Shown one piece after another: positions 1 to 8,245 of a DNA stretch of 64,000 bases. A model generated the notes under the pieces. The model saw only the letters and a list, made by a program, of their open reading frames with translations, ran no database searches and was not told the origin of the DNA. Numbering within the stretch: the stretch's first letter is position 1; the number at the start of each line of letters is the position of its first letter. The stretch is from an uncultured Prevotella sp. (GTDB lineage Bacteria; Bacteroidota; Bacteroidia; Bacteroidales; Bacteroidaceae): the NCBI GenBank assembly GCA_934204655.1, contig CAKPZJ010000002.1, forward strand, positions 62,001-126,000, given 5' to 3'. The position numbers and the translations under genes were made by a program.

Positions 1-70
1 CTATAAAGGCAAAATGCAAAGGGGTGAAAAAGTAAAAGACGATGGCCTCGGGCACCCTCGTGTAACCACC

Positions 71-666
71 GCGCGCTGAAAGCGCAGCAGTATAAAGCCT
101 GAGGCAACGCCCCAGGTATATGACCATCAATCTATTTTCGCGCTGTAGGCACAAAAGTAGCCGTAGGCGTTATCGCAGCAAGATGGCCGGTAATAGAGGC
201 AGTGCCTATTTACCCACTAATAGCCATAGGTACCTGTCCTGTGATTTTATACTTCGCTACTTTTATAGCAACAGTCTGCGCTTCGGCCATCCGAGCAAGC
301 TCATGGCGCTCAGTTTGCACTGTTTTTATAGAAAACAGGCTTCGCTTCGGCCATCCGAGCAAGCTCATGGCGCTCTGCTTGCACTGTTTTTATAGAAAAC
401 AGTCTGCGCTTCGGCCATCCGAGCAAGCTCATGGCGCTCTGCTTGCACTGTTTTTATAGAAAGCAGGCTTCGCTTCGGCCATCCGAGCAAGCTCGTGGCG
501 CTCTGCTTGCACTGTTTTTATAGAAAACAGGCTTCGCTTCGGCCATCCGAGCAAGCTCGTGGCGCTCAGCTTGCACTGTTTTTGCGCCTGCAGCGCGCAT
601 TGCTTATGTGGGGATGATACCTGGGGCGTTGCCTCAGGCTTTATGTTGCTGAGCTTGCAGCGCGCG
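71..666. repeat. Nested inverted-repeat element, copy A, with inserted tandem array
   Basis: The outer arms at 71-119 and 617-666 are inverted copies of each other (about 49 bp, some mismatches) and contain a short inner dyad (GGCAACGCC type). A second, inner inverted pair lies at about 140-161 and 582-605. The same element occurs at 7816-8091, where the outer arms are a perfect 49-bp inverted repeat. In copy A the inner right arm is interrupted by the 64-bp tandem array. No transposase lies inside, so it resembles a MITE or a REP/BIME-type element; that classification is inference. Confidence 0.75.
257..584. repeat. 64-bp tandem repeat array, five units
   Basis: The string CTTCGGCCATCCGAGCAAGC recurs at 281, 345, 409, 473 and 537, an exact 64-nt period with few substitutions. 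Each unit carries two dyads: CTGTTTT-TATAG-AAAACAG, and GCAAGC pairing with GCTTGC around the sequence TGGCGCTC. A period of 64 is not divisible by three and all frames are open only by chance, so it is not coding. The units are directly adjacent without spacers, so this is not CRISPR. Diverged single copies are seen near 48290-48355 and 62341-62372. Confidence 0.9.
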
Positions 667-735
667 TTGCTTGAAGAGGCATCCCCACAATGACTGGAGT
701 AACTGCGGTTTGTCCCCAACCTATCGTGAGAAAAG

Positions 736-898
736 GAAAGACCGACCTTTAGACATGAAAGGTAAAATGGTAAAAAAGTAAAAGAGTAAAAAACGCTGCT
801 GGAGGCTGCCATTATCGTACCAATGATTGTCGCTGGAAATGTAAAGGCCGGTCTTTAGCTTTCTAAAGACGGCTCCCAGCATTGTAAAGGTGGTCTCC
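736..898. repeat. 21-bp-phased dispersed repeat, copy 1
   Basis: Contains an AAAGACCGACCTTTAG-type end at about 736 and a core at 843-898 where GTCTTTAG/CTAAAGAC motifs recur at 21-nt spacing. It lies beside a low-complexity GTAAAA-rich tract (about 758-795). Related copies are at 8163-8245, 15244-15325, 37830-37910 and 55781-55863. Function unknown; no ORF runs through it. Confidence 0.65.
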
Positions 899-1094
899 AT
901 GATTTGGGCGACCGTTTTTACAGTCACCCAGAGGGCACCTATCCCAGCGCTTGTTACCATTTTACTTTTTACCATTTTACTTTTCATTCAAAGGATGACC
1001 TCTGCTCCCACACTTGCCATTCCCCATCTTTTTTGAGAAGTTGGGACTATCTCATGGGCGGCCTTTGCTCCCGCTATTTGTCATCTTCTTCCTT

Positions 1095-1142
1095 TTAAAC
1101 AGAAACAGGGCAGAGCCTCTTATGTGTTGAGGCTCTGCCCTG
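1095..1142 (-). terminator. Terminator of the lipoprotein gene
   Basis: A 14-bp perfect hairpin (arms 1106-1119 and 1129-1142, CAGGGCAGAGCCTC and its complement) sits just past the stop of the minus-strand lipoprotein gene and, read on that strand, is followed by a T-rich stretch. Confidence 0.75.
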
Positions 1143-1166
1143 GTGGCTATGGTGTGTGCCAGTGAC

Positions 1167-1928
1167 TTATCTGTGTCCGTTGGCGATGGTGATGTGGCGC
1201 TCTATGGGTGCCAGGCTCACCTGGCCCTTAGCTCCGCCAAACGTCTTGCTGCTCTTGGCCACGCCCTGGCCTGCTACCTGCTGCGGCAGGCGCTTCCGTA
1301 GGTTGAAGTCGTCCTCTTCGTCTATGTTCTGGCCCACCGAGGTGCCCTGGAACTCGGTCGTGGAGAGCTTGTCCAGGTTCGAGTAAGCTATCAGCATATT
1401 GATGGGCGTGCCATTGGGCGTCGAGGGGTCGTAGGAGATTTCTATGCCGCCCGTATCGTTGACACACCAGGAGAAATTGGTCGTCGTAGTGCCCTCAGTG
1501 TTATTGGTTCGCCACTCGGTGCCCCGTCCCTGCGTGTCTGATGAGGCACTCAGCTCGAAGTGCCACGTCACCTGGTAGTCTGCGTGCACCGTCTGTCCTT
1601 TTTCATCTTTATAGTACATCGTCAGCGGCCCCTCCCACTCGCCGTTCAGATAGCGCGACATGGTGGCGCGGCTCTTGTATATCTCCGAACTCACAGCGTT
1701 GACAAAGTCGCGATAGTCATAGTCGTTGGCGTAAGGGTAATAGTAGTCAAACCAGTCGGCAGTGGTGCGCTGGTCGGTACCGAAGTCGCCGTAACGGCCA
1801 AAGTAGCCTTTCAGGGCCTCGTTCAGGTCAAAGTAGTAGGGGCGTTCATTGTCGTCCTCGCACGATGTGAGGGCGAGCGAAGCGATGGCTATGAGCGCCA
1901 CCGTCATCAGGGCTGTTAACTTCTTCAT
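1167..1928 (-). CDS. Hypothetical exported lipoprotein
   Basis: 253 aa if started at 1928; a longer frame to 2033 exists, but the shorter start gives a clean lipoprotein signal (MKKLTALMTV, hydrophobic stretch, lipobox LTSC) followed by the acidic EDDNE, typical of Bacteroidetes lipoproteins. The mature part is rich in Tyr, Asp, Ser and Thr with no motif I recognise; a segment reads like a beta-rich domain (GEWEGPLTMYYKDEKG). It is monocistronic with its own terminator downstream and is divergent from the glutathione peroxidase gene. Likely membrane anchored, possibly surface exposed given the acidic residues after the lipobox (inference). Function unknown. Confidence 0.8.
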   Translation of the reverse strand: MKKLTALMTVALIAIASLALTSCEDDNERPYYFDLNEALKGYFGRYGDFGTDQRTTADWFDYYYPYANDYDYRDFVNAVSSEIYKSRATMSRYLNGEWEGPLTMYYKDEKGQTVHADYQVTWHFELSASSDTQGRGTEWRTNNTEGTTTTNFSWCVNDTGGIEISYDPSTPNGTPINMLIAYSNLDKLSTTEFQGTSVGQNIDEEDDFNLRKRLPQQVAGQGVAKSSKTFGGAKGQVSLAPIERHITIANGHR

Positions 1929-2141
1929 AAGCGTATCTTTATTCGGTTTCTTTATAGTTTTTACAGTGGTGAGCGTGCTGGCCGGGGCCGCTGGCGCTAT
2001 CCCGCAGGCCGAGGAGCTAACTTTCATCTGCAAAGGTAGTGCTTCCTGCCAATACTCCCAACGGAAAAAGGATATATTTCGGTAGGTTTTCCCTACTCCT
2101 CGGTAGGATTTCCCTAAACCATAAAAAAAATCCCGGCCACG

Positions 2142-2172
2142 TTTGCCGTCTCACGATAAATGGCTACCTTTG
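2142..2172 (+). promoter_or_regulatory. Bacteroidetes-type promoter of the peroxidase-trxB operon
   Basis: TTTG at 2142-2145, 19 nt, then TACCTTTG at 2165-2172, matching the Bacteroidetes sigma-ABfr consensus (TTTG-N19-21-TAnnTTTG). It lies 40 nt before the ATG at 2212. Confidence 0.8.
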
Positions 2173-2211
2173 CACACATTGATAAAACGACATTTATAGA
2201 TAATAACAGAG

Positions 2212-2763
2212 ATGAAAACCGTTTACGATTTTGCTGTCAAGGACAGAAAAGGAAAAGCAGTGTCCCTCCGCGAGTACGCCAATGAGGTTCTTCTGATAGT
2301 CAACACAGCCACCAAGTGTGGCTTCACCCCTCAGTATGAGGAGCTGGAGGCACTCTACAAGAAATATCATACTCAGGGCTTCGAGATTCTCGACTTCCCC
2401 TGCAACCAGTTTGGCCAGCAGGCCCCTGGCACTGACGAGTCTATACATAACTTCTGCAAGCTCACTTATGGCACTGACTTCCCCCGGTTCAAGAAGGTCA
2501 AGGTCAACGGCAATGACGCCGACCCGCTCTTCAAGTTCCTCAAGGAGCAGCGCGGCTTTGCCGGCTGGGACGACAGTCACCCCCTTACGCCCGTGCTCGA
2601 CAAGCTGCTCAGCGAGGCCGACCCCGACTACAAGTCCAAAGCCGACATCAAGTGGAATTTTACTAAGTTCCTCATCAACAAGCGAGGGCAGATAGTGGCC
2701 CGTTTTGAGCCCACTGAGAAGATAGAGAACATCGAGAAGCAGATACAGGAACTCCTGGCCTAA
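2212..2763 (+). CDS. gpx: Glutathione peroxidase family thiol peroxidase
   Basis: 183 aa, normal length for the bacterial family. It reduces hydrogen and lipid peroxides; bacterial Cys-type members usually take electrons from thioredoxin rather than glutathione. Visible: peroxidatic Cys36 in NTATKCGFT, the block DFPCNQFGQQAP (Gln70) and WNFTKF (Trp148, Asn149), completing the family Cys-Gln-Trp-Asn tetrad. Cys82 is a candidate resolving cysteine. There is no signal peptide, so it is cytoplasmic. It is followed after 15 nt by thioredoxin reductase, supporting thioredoxin-linked recycling (inference). A Bacteroidetes promoter lies directly upstream. Confidence 0.95.
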   Translation: MKTVYDFAVKDRKGKAVSLREYANEVLLIVNTATKCGFTPQYEELEALYKKYHTQGFEILDFPCNQFGQQAPGTDESIHNFCKLTYGTDFPRFKKVKVNGNDADPLFKFLKEQRGFAGWDDSHPLTPVLDKLLSEADPDYKSKADIKWNFTKFLINKRGQIVARFEPTEKIENIEKQIQELLA

Positions 2764-2778
2764 TCACCCACGACGACT

Positions 2779-3708
2779 ATGCAACACACCAAGTGCCTTA
2801 TCATCGGCAGCGGCCCTGCCGGCTACACGGCCGCCATCTACGCCGGTCGTGCCAACCTGCGGCCCATCGAGTACTGCGGTCTGCAGCCCGGTGGCCAACT
2901 CATCCAGACCACCATCGTTGAGAATTTTCCCGGCTATCCACAAGGAGTAGACGCCAATCTGATGATGACGGACCTGCGCCAGCAGGCCGAGCGCTTCGGC
3001 GCCGACATCCGCGACGGCGTAATCGTCAAGGCCGACTTCACCAAGCGTCCCTATGTGCTCACCACCGACCGCGGCGATGAACTGTCGGCCGACACCGTCA
3101 TTATAGCCACCGGTGCCAGCGCCAAGTATTTAGGCTTGGCCGACGAGCAGAAGTACAATGGACAGGGCGTGTCGGCCTGTGCCACCTGCGATGGCTTCTT
3201 CTACCGCAAGAAAGTGGTCGCCGTGGTGGGTGGAGGCGACACCGCCTGCGAGGAAGCCACCTACCTGGCCGGGCTGTGTGCCAAGGTGTACATGATAGTA
3301 CGCAAGCCTTATCTGCGGGCCTCCGACATCATGCGCAAGCGCGTCAGCGAGAATCCCAAGATAGAGATACTCTACGAGCACAACGCCGAGGGCCTCTATG
3401 GTGACAATGGCGTAGAGGGCGTTCACCTCGTGGCCCGCCGTGGTGAGCCCGACGAGCGCCACTACGACCTCCCCATCGACGGCTTCTTCCTCGCCATCGG
3501 TCACCGTCCTAACACCGACGTGTTCCGCGGCCAGCTCGACATGGATGCCCAGGGCTATATACGTACCCAGGGCGCCTCGCCCCGTACCAGCGTTGAGGGT
3601 GTCTTTGCCGCCGGCGATTGTGCCGACCCCACTTACCGTCAGGCCATCGTGGCTGCGGGCAGCGGCTGCAAGGCTGCACTTGAGGCCGAGCGGTACCTTA
3701 ACCGATAG
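2779..3708 (+). CDS. trxB: Thioredoxin-disulfide reductase
   Basis: 309 aa, the usual length. A flavoenzyme that reduces oxidised thioredoxin with NADPH. Visible: N-terminal FAD motif IIGSGPAGYTAA (residues 8-19), redox-active CATC at 134-137 followed by DGFFYRKK, NADPH-binding GGGDTACEEA at 151-160, and a C-terminal FAD motif AAGDCADP. Placed 15 nt after the peroxidase gene and almost certainly cotranscribed, forming a peroxide-defence pair. The ATG at 2779 follows the peroxidase stop directly. No oddities. Confidence 0.96.
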   Translation: MQHTKCLIIGSGPAGYTAAIYAGRANLRPIEYCGLQPGGQLIQTTIVENFPGYPQGVDANLMMTDLRQQAERFGADIRDGVIVKADFTKRPYVLTTDRGDELSADTVIIATGASAKYLGLADEQKYNGQGVSACATCDGFFYRKKVVAVVGGGDTACEEATYLAGLCAKVYMIVRKPYLRASDIMRKRVSENPKIEILYEHNAEGLYGDNGVEGVHLVARRGEPDERHYDLPIDGFFLAIGHRPNTDVFRGQLDMDAQGYIRTQGASPRTSVEGVFAAGDCADPTYRQAIVAAGSGCKAALEAERYLNR

Positions 3709-3873
3709 CCTACACCTTATTATATATATACGTCCGGGCGACGGCATCTTCCTGCATATAGGGGGCTGCCGTCGCCCTGGTGTTCTCCGGCCGCCCAGCC
3801 GCCATTATCAGCACACGGCCAAAAAAGATGGTTGTTATGTCAAAAAACACACAGGCAAAGTCAAAAAGATGCC

Positions 3874-3881
3874 TAAATTTG
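3874..3881 (+). promoter_or_regulatory. Candidate -7 element for the first GH28 gene
   Basis: TAAATTTG matches TAnnTTTG and lies 60 nt before the ATG at 3942. I see no good TTTG at the expected upstream distance, so the call rests on the -7 element only. Confidence 0.45.
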
Positions 3882-3941
3882 CAAGCAGCAATCTTTAGCT
3901 ACATCATACGCGTTTTCTATATAAAAAAAATAACAACCTCT

Positions 3942-5423
3942 ATGCCCATCAAGACAAGAATAGCCCTTGTGGCAGTCCTCGTGGTAGCCAGCATGACGGC
4001 CGGCGCTCGTGACTATAACGTTACCGACTTCGGAGCCAAGGCCGACGGCACCACGCTTAACACCAATATCATACAGCATGCCATAGACTACGTCAGTGCG
4101 CAGGGTGGCGGCACCGTGGTGTTCACCCCGGGCCGATACCTTACCGGCACTATCTACATCAAGTCGGGTGTGACGCTCGAGCTGCAGAATGGCTCCGAGC
4201 TGCTGGGCTCTACCAATCCCTGGGACTACGACAAGAACCCCATCGTCAACTGGCAGTCGCTCATCTTTGCCATACGCCAGCACGACATAGGCATTAAGGG
4301 CCGGGGAACCATTAACGGACAGGGCGCGCAGACCGCCAACAACAAGGTAGACATCATTAACCGTGGCCTGTATGACGACCCGTTGCGCAACGGCCGTCCC
4401 TACGAGGGCAACCGCCCTATGAACATTTACTTCCGTGAGTGCGAGAACATCCGCATTGAGGGTATCACCCTGCGCGACCCTGCCAGTTGGAACCAGACTT
4501 ACGACCAGTGCCGTAACCTGCTGGTCGACGGGATTACTGTTGACAGCAAGGCTTACTGGAACAACGACGGCATAGACGTAGTAGATTGCGACGGCGTGGT
4601 GATACGCAACGCCAACATTGACGCTGCCGATGATGTGTTCTGCTTCAAGTCCTACTCGGCCGATCACATCTGCCAGAACGTTATTGTTGAGAACTGCGTG
4701 GGCCGTTCAAGCGCCAACGGACTCAAGTTTGGCACCGTGTCGCGTGGAGGCTTCCGCAACTTCAAGGTCAGAAATCTTACCATTTATAACACGTACCGCT
4801 CGGCCATTACCTTTGCTACCGTCGATGGTGGAGTTATCGACAGTATCGAGGTCGATGGCCTGCGGTCCATCCACACGGGCAATGTCATCTTCCTGCGTAC
4901 CGGCCGCCGGTGGAACAATGGCAAGGAGCCCTCTATGAGCAACATCGTCATACGTAATGTCTATGCCGAGATTCCTGCCAGCAAGCCCGATGCCGGCTAT
5001 AGCTACGAGGGGCCGGTCGAAGACATGCCCCGCAACATCTCGCCGGCCAGTATAGTGGGCATACCCACCTGCAAGATACGCAACGTGACCCTGCAGAACA
5101 TCGAGATAGTTACTCCCGGAGGTGGCAACCCACTCTACGCTTACCGCGGCACCACTCCGGCCGAGCTGAACAGTGTGCCCGAGATGGAGAAAGCCTACCC
5201 CGAGTTCTCGCAGTTCAAGGAACTGCCTGCCTGGGGCTTCTATATCCGCCATGCCGAGAACATTACCTTTGACAACGTTACCTTCCGCGCCCTGCGCAAG
5301 GACTACCGCCCGGCCATCGTGGCCGACGATGTCAAGGGACTGGCCCTGCACGATGTCCATGTCGACGAGCCTGGCAGCCAGGCCAAGCAGGAGACCGTGC
5401 TCTACCGCTCTACCCGTAAGTAA
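3942..5423 (+). CDS. Glycoside hydrolase family 28 (polygalacturonase-like), exported
   Basis: 493 aa. GH28 enzymes hydrolyse galacturonosyl linkages in pectin or rhamnogalacturonan with a right-handed beta-helix. The frame opens at 3780, but ATG 3942 gives a signal peptide (MPIKTRIALVAVLVVASMTAGA) and lies after the candidate promoter. The N-terminal helix cap reads YNVTDFGAKADG, typical of pectate-lyase-superfamily folds. Acid motifs NNDGID (about 206) and ADDVFCFKS (about 228) match the catalytic Asp motifs of GH28. The canonical GHG histidine motif is replaced by SSANGLKFGT (about 256), as in a Bacteroidetes subgroup also represented by the third paralogue here. First of three tandem paralogues; probably periplasmic. 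Confidence 0.88.
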   Translation: MPIKTRIALVAVLVVASMTAGARDYNVTDFGAKADGTTLNTNIIQHAIDYVSAQGGGTVVFTPGRYLTGTIYIKSGVTLELQNGSELLGSTNPWDYDKNPIVNWQSLIFAIRQHDIGIKGRGTINGQGAQTANNKVDIINRGLYDDPLRNGRPYEGNRPMNIYFRECENIRIEGITLRDPASWNQTYDQCRNLLVDGITVDSKAYWNNDGIDVVDCDGVVIRNANIDAADDVFCFKSYSADHICQNVIVENCVGRSSANGLKFGTVSRGGFRNFKVRNLTIYNTYRSAITFATVDGGVIDSIEVDGLRSIHTGNVIFLRTGRRWNNGKEPSMSNIVIRNVYAEIPASKPDAGYSYEGPVEDMPRNISPASIVGIPTCKIRNVTLQNIEIVTPGGGNPLYAYRGTTPAELNSVPEMEKAYPEFSQFKELPAWGFYIRHAENITFDNVTFRALRKDYRPAIVADDVKGLALHDVHVDEPGSQAKQETVLYRSTRK

Positions 5424-5470
5424 CCCCTGTCGGCATACTGTAAACAACCACCGCTAAACCACCAACCGCT

Positions 5471-6130
5471 ATGAATATATTAAGAACTACGCTGTGTGCC
5501 TGTGCGCTGGCCCTGCTGTCGCTTACGGCCATGGCCAAGGACTATCAGGCCGTGGCCTTCGGGGCCAAGTCTGACGGCATCACCCTTAACACCCGCTCCA
5601 TCCAGCAGGCCATCGACTATATCTCGGCCCAGGGCGGCGGCCGCCTCATCTTCTATGTGGGCCGCTACCTCACAGGCTCTATCGAACTGAAGTCTAATGT
5701 TACCCTCGTGGTTCAGGAGGGGGCTGTGCTGATAGCCTCGCCATCGGTCTACGACCAGAAGGGAGCCCCCCGCCGGGCCCTGGTCTATGCCAATGGACAG
5801 CAGAACATAGCCATCACGGGCAAGGGCATCCTGGATGGCAACGCCCAGGCCCTCATGGCCGACCAGGCCGCCCAGACCCAGCGCGGCTACCTGGCAGCTG
5901 CCGATGCCGCCAAGGCCCCCACGCTCATAGCCTTTACCGACTGTACCGGCGTACAGGTCAGCGGACTCATGCTGCAGCACGCCGCCTATACCCCGCAGGT
6001 ATATACCCGCTGTGCCGACCTCAGCGTGAGTGATGTCATATTCGTGCCGTCGCCCCAGGCTACCCAGGCTGCCGAGACCGACCAGTGCAGCCGTGTGGCC
6101 ATGACCAATAATCTGACTTATCCCTATTAG
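5471..6130 (+). CDS. Short GH28-like protein, catalytic half missing
   Basis: 219 aa with a signal peptide (MNILRTTLCACALALLSLTAMA). It aligns through its length with the N-terminal half of the 502-aa paralogue that follows, including the FGAKSDGITLNTRSIQQAID cap, GGGRLIFYVGRYLTG and the IAFTDCTGVQVSG coil, then ends just where the catalytic NNDG motif should begin. No frameshifted remainder is evident before the next gene's start 19 nt downstream. The two genes share near-identical first codons (MNILRT), pointing to tandem duplication followed by deletion. It should lack hydrolase activity; it could be a decaying copy or a binding protein with a retained fold. It keeps an intact frame, so I list it as a CDS. 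Confidence 0.75.
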   Translation: MNILRTTLCACALALLSLTAMAKDYQAVAFGAKSDGITLNTRSIQQAIDYISAQGGGRLIFYVGRYLTGSIELKSNVTLVVQEGAVLIASPSVYDQKGAPRRALVYANGQQNIAITGKGILDGNAQALMADQAAQTQRGYLAAADAAKAPTLIAFTDCTGVQVSGLMLQHAAYTPQVYTRCADLSVSDVIFVPSPQATQAAETDQCSRVAMTNNLTYPY

Positions 6131-6149
6131 CAGCGCAAATACAACTACT

Positions 6150-7658
6150 ATGAATATATTAAGAACTATGGCCCTGACGGTGCTGATGGTATCGGCCATG
6201 GCCACATCGGCCAAGGACTACCAGATGACCCTCTTCGGCATCAAGTCTGACGGGGTTACGATGAACACCCGCTCCATCCAGCGCGCCATCGACTACATAG
6301 CCCAGCAGGGTGGTGGTCGCCTGGTGTTTACCGTGGGTCGCTACCTTACCGGCAGCATCCACCTGCGGTCCAAGGTTACCCTGCACCTCAGCGAGGGTGC
6401 CATCCTGGTGGGCTCTACCAATCCCTACGACTACGACATGGAGCTCAACTCTTGGTATGCACTCATCCTGGCCAACCGCCAGGACAGTATCGCCATTACT
6501 GGCAAGGGCGTGATAGACGGCCGCGGTCGCGAACTGGCCAACAACTTCCTGGCCCAGGCTGCCAACGGCATTATCAACGACCCGCTCAAGCTGGGGCGTG
6601 TGGCTAACCGTCCCAAGCTCATTTACTTCCGTGAGTGCAGTAACGTCACGGTGCGCGACGTTACCCTGCAGAACCCCGCCTTCTGGACTCAGACCTACGA
6701 CCAGTGCCGCAACTTGCTTATCGACGGTATCACGGTTCACAGCCGCGCTTACTGGAACAACGACGGTATGGACATTGTGGACTGCAACGGTGCCCTTATC
6801 CAGAACTGCTATGTCGATGCCACCGATGACGCTATCTGCCTCAAGTCGCACGATGCCAACAGCCTCTGCCAGAACATCACCGTGCGCCACAACAAGGCTT
6901 GCTCCAGCGCCAGTGGCATCAAGTTCGGCACCGCCTCCCTGGGTGGCTTCAAGAATATCCGCATCATCGGCAACACTGTCTTTGACACCTTCCGCTCGGC
7001 CATCACTATCCAGGCCGTCGATGGCGGCCAGGTCGACAACGTGGTCGTTGACAGTCTGCGCGCCATCAATACCGGCAATCCCATTTACCTGGTCATCGGC
7101 CAGCGCCGCGGCGATGCCCACCAGCTCATAGAGGTCAACGACAGCATTAACCGTGTACGCCGTAGCAGCATGAGCAATGTGCATATCTCTAATGTCTATG
7201 CCGAGGTGCCCGCCACCAAGCCCGACGCCGGCTACGAGTACGAGGGCCCCACCGAGGACAACCCCCGCAACATTTCGCCCTCTTCCATCATCGGTCTGAA
7301 GGGCAGCCGCGTCACCAATGTGTCTATCCAGAATGTCGAAATAGTCTACCCCGGTGGTGGCGACCCCCACTATGCCAAGGTGGGTACCGACGAGCTGGAC
7401 AAAGTGCCCGAGATGCCGCGCGCTTACCCTGAGTTCTCGCAGCACAAGGAGCTCCCGGCGTGGGGCTTCTACGTTCGGCACGCCCAGGGCGTTACCTTCC
7501 GCAACGTGAAGCTCACTGCCCGCAAGGCCGACTACCGTCCGGCCATCGTGTTCGACGACGTTACCAATGGGGTGCTGGCCCGGGTGAAGGTATCGGAGCC
7601 CAAGGCTGGTGGCAAGACCGAGGTATATACTTACAAGTCTACTAATATCAAGCGATAA
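6150..7658 (+). CDS. Glycoside hydrolase family 28 (polygalacturonase-like), exported
   Basis: 502 aa with a signal peptide (MNILRTMALTVLMVSAMATSA). A closer paralogue of the 3942 gene: the same cap (MTLFGIKSDGVTMNTRSIQ), catalytic-Asp motifs NNDGMD (about 203) and ATDDAICLKS (about 223), and SSASGIKFGTASLGGF in place of the canonical GHG motif. The C-terminal helix continues through VYAEVPATKPDAGYEYEG and PEFSQHKELPAWGFYVRHA, both shared with the first paralogue. It is followed by a strong hairpin at 7699, so the three GH28 genes likely form one transcript. Role: degradation of a pectic polymer in the periplasm or at the surface; linkage specificity cannot be read from sequence. Confidence 0.9.
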   Translation: MNILRTMALTVLMVSAMATSAKDYQMTLFGIKSDGVTMNTRSIQRAIDYIAQQGGGRLVFTVGRYLTGSIHLRSKVTLHLSEGAILVGSTNPYDYDMELNSWYALILANRQDSIAITGKGVIDGRGRELANNFLAQAANGIINDPLKLGRVANRPKLIYFRECSNVTVRDVTLQNPAFWTQTYDQCRNLLIDGITVHSRAYWNNDGMDIVDCNGALIQNCYVDATDDAICLKSHDANSLCQNITVRHNKACSSASGIKFGTASLGGFKNIRIIGNTVFDTFRSAITIQAVDGGQVDNVVVDSLRAINTGNPIYLVIGQRRGDAHQLIEVNDSINRVRRSSMSNVHISNVYAEVPATKPDAGYEYEGPTEDNPRNISPSSIIGLKGSRVTNVSIQNVEIVYPGGGDPHYAKVGTDELDKVPEMPRAYPEFSQHKELPAWGFYVRHAQGVTFRNVKLTARKADYRPAIVFDDVTNGVLARVKVSEPKAGGKTEVYTYKSTNIKR

Positions 7659-7698
7659 ACACACCACAGCAGCCCCACGGGGCATAGCTGGCATGCAG

Positions 7699-7747
7699 GA
7701 TGTTGCCAACCCACTCGCCAAGAGAGTGGCTGGCAACATCTTCTTGT
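7699..7747 (+). terminator. Terminator of the GH28 operon
   Basis: Arms GATGTTGCCA (7699-7708) and TGGCAACATC (7731-7740) enclose an inner ACTC/GAGT stem and are followed by TTCTTGTTT. A long, near-perfect hairpin. Confidence 0.8.
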
Positions 7748-7815
7748 TTATAAAAGGTAAAAAAGTAAAGGAGTAAAAATGTAAAAAGAAGAACGCGTAA
7801 TCCCGTGTGTGCAAC

Positions 7816-8091
7816 GCGCGCTGTAGGCGCAGCAGTATAAAGCCTGGGGCAACGCCCCAGGTATATGAATATCAACCTATTGACGCGCTGTAGGCGCAAA
7901 AGTAGCCGTAGGCGTTATCTCTATGAATATGCCCATAGTGGAGATGGGGCTTGTCTACACGATGGGAATTGTGGGCATTATTTCTGCAGCTTTAACGCTT
8001 CGCTACTTTTGCGCCTGCAGCGCGCATTGCTTATGTGGGGGCATACCTGGGGCGTTGCCCCAGGCTTTATACTGCTGCGCCTACAGCGCGC
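7816..8091. repeat. Nested inverted-repeat element, copy B
   Basis: Perfect 49-bp inverted outer arms (7816-7864 and 8043-8091) and an inner inverted pair of about 23 bp (7884-7906 and 8002-8024, one mismatch), with a non-coding centre of about 95 bp. This is the uninterrupted version of the element at 71-666. Both are flanked by GTAAAA-rich low-complexity DNA on one side and a 21-bp-phased repeat on the other. Confidence 0.85.
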
Positions 8092-8162
8092 GCTGCTTGC
8101 TGAGGTATCGTCACGGTGGCCGAAATGGCTGCAAATATTCCAGCAACCATCGCGAAAAATGA

Positions 8163-8245
8163 AAAGACCGACCTTTAGACTTCTAATGACGGCTCCGGGA
8201 AAGCTAAAGATGGCTCCCAGCATCGTAAAGGTCGGTCTTTACAAA
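8163..8245. repeat. 21-bp-phased dispersed repeat, copy 2
   Basis: Opens with AAAGACCGACCTTTA and closes with its near-inverse TAAAGGTCGGTCTTTA, with two internal units about 21 nt apart (GACGGCTCC, GATGGCTCCCAG). It lies 70 bp from inverted-repeat copy B and is followed at 8300-8333 by a T-rich tract (TTTTTACTTTTTTACC). Confidence 0.75.

Noticed and set aside
120..459. Two small ORFs running through the tandem array
   Set aside because: They follow the repeat in different frames, have no conserved start context and reflect only the absence of stops in the repeat unit.
257..584. CRISPR array
   Set aside because: Units are 64 bp, directly adjacent, without unique spacers, and no cas gene is present.
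7745..7795. GTAAAA-rich tracts (also 755-795, 38030-38060) as regulatory or coding sequence
   Set aside because: Low-complexity sequence next to the repeat composites; best treated as part of the dispersed elements.
6159..7814. A 551-aa open frame on the minus strand opposite the third GH28 gene
   Set aside because: It is a codon-bias shadow: the plus-strand frame has a signal peptide, GH28 motifs and a paralogue, while the antisense product is composition-biased (Val/Gly/His) with no motif. Similar antisense frames at 3873-4667, 21440-22552 and 51758-52786 were rejected for the same reason.
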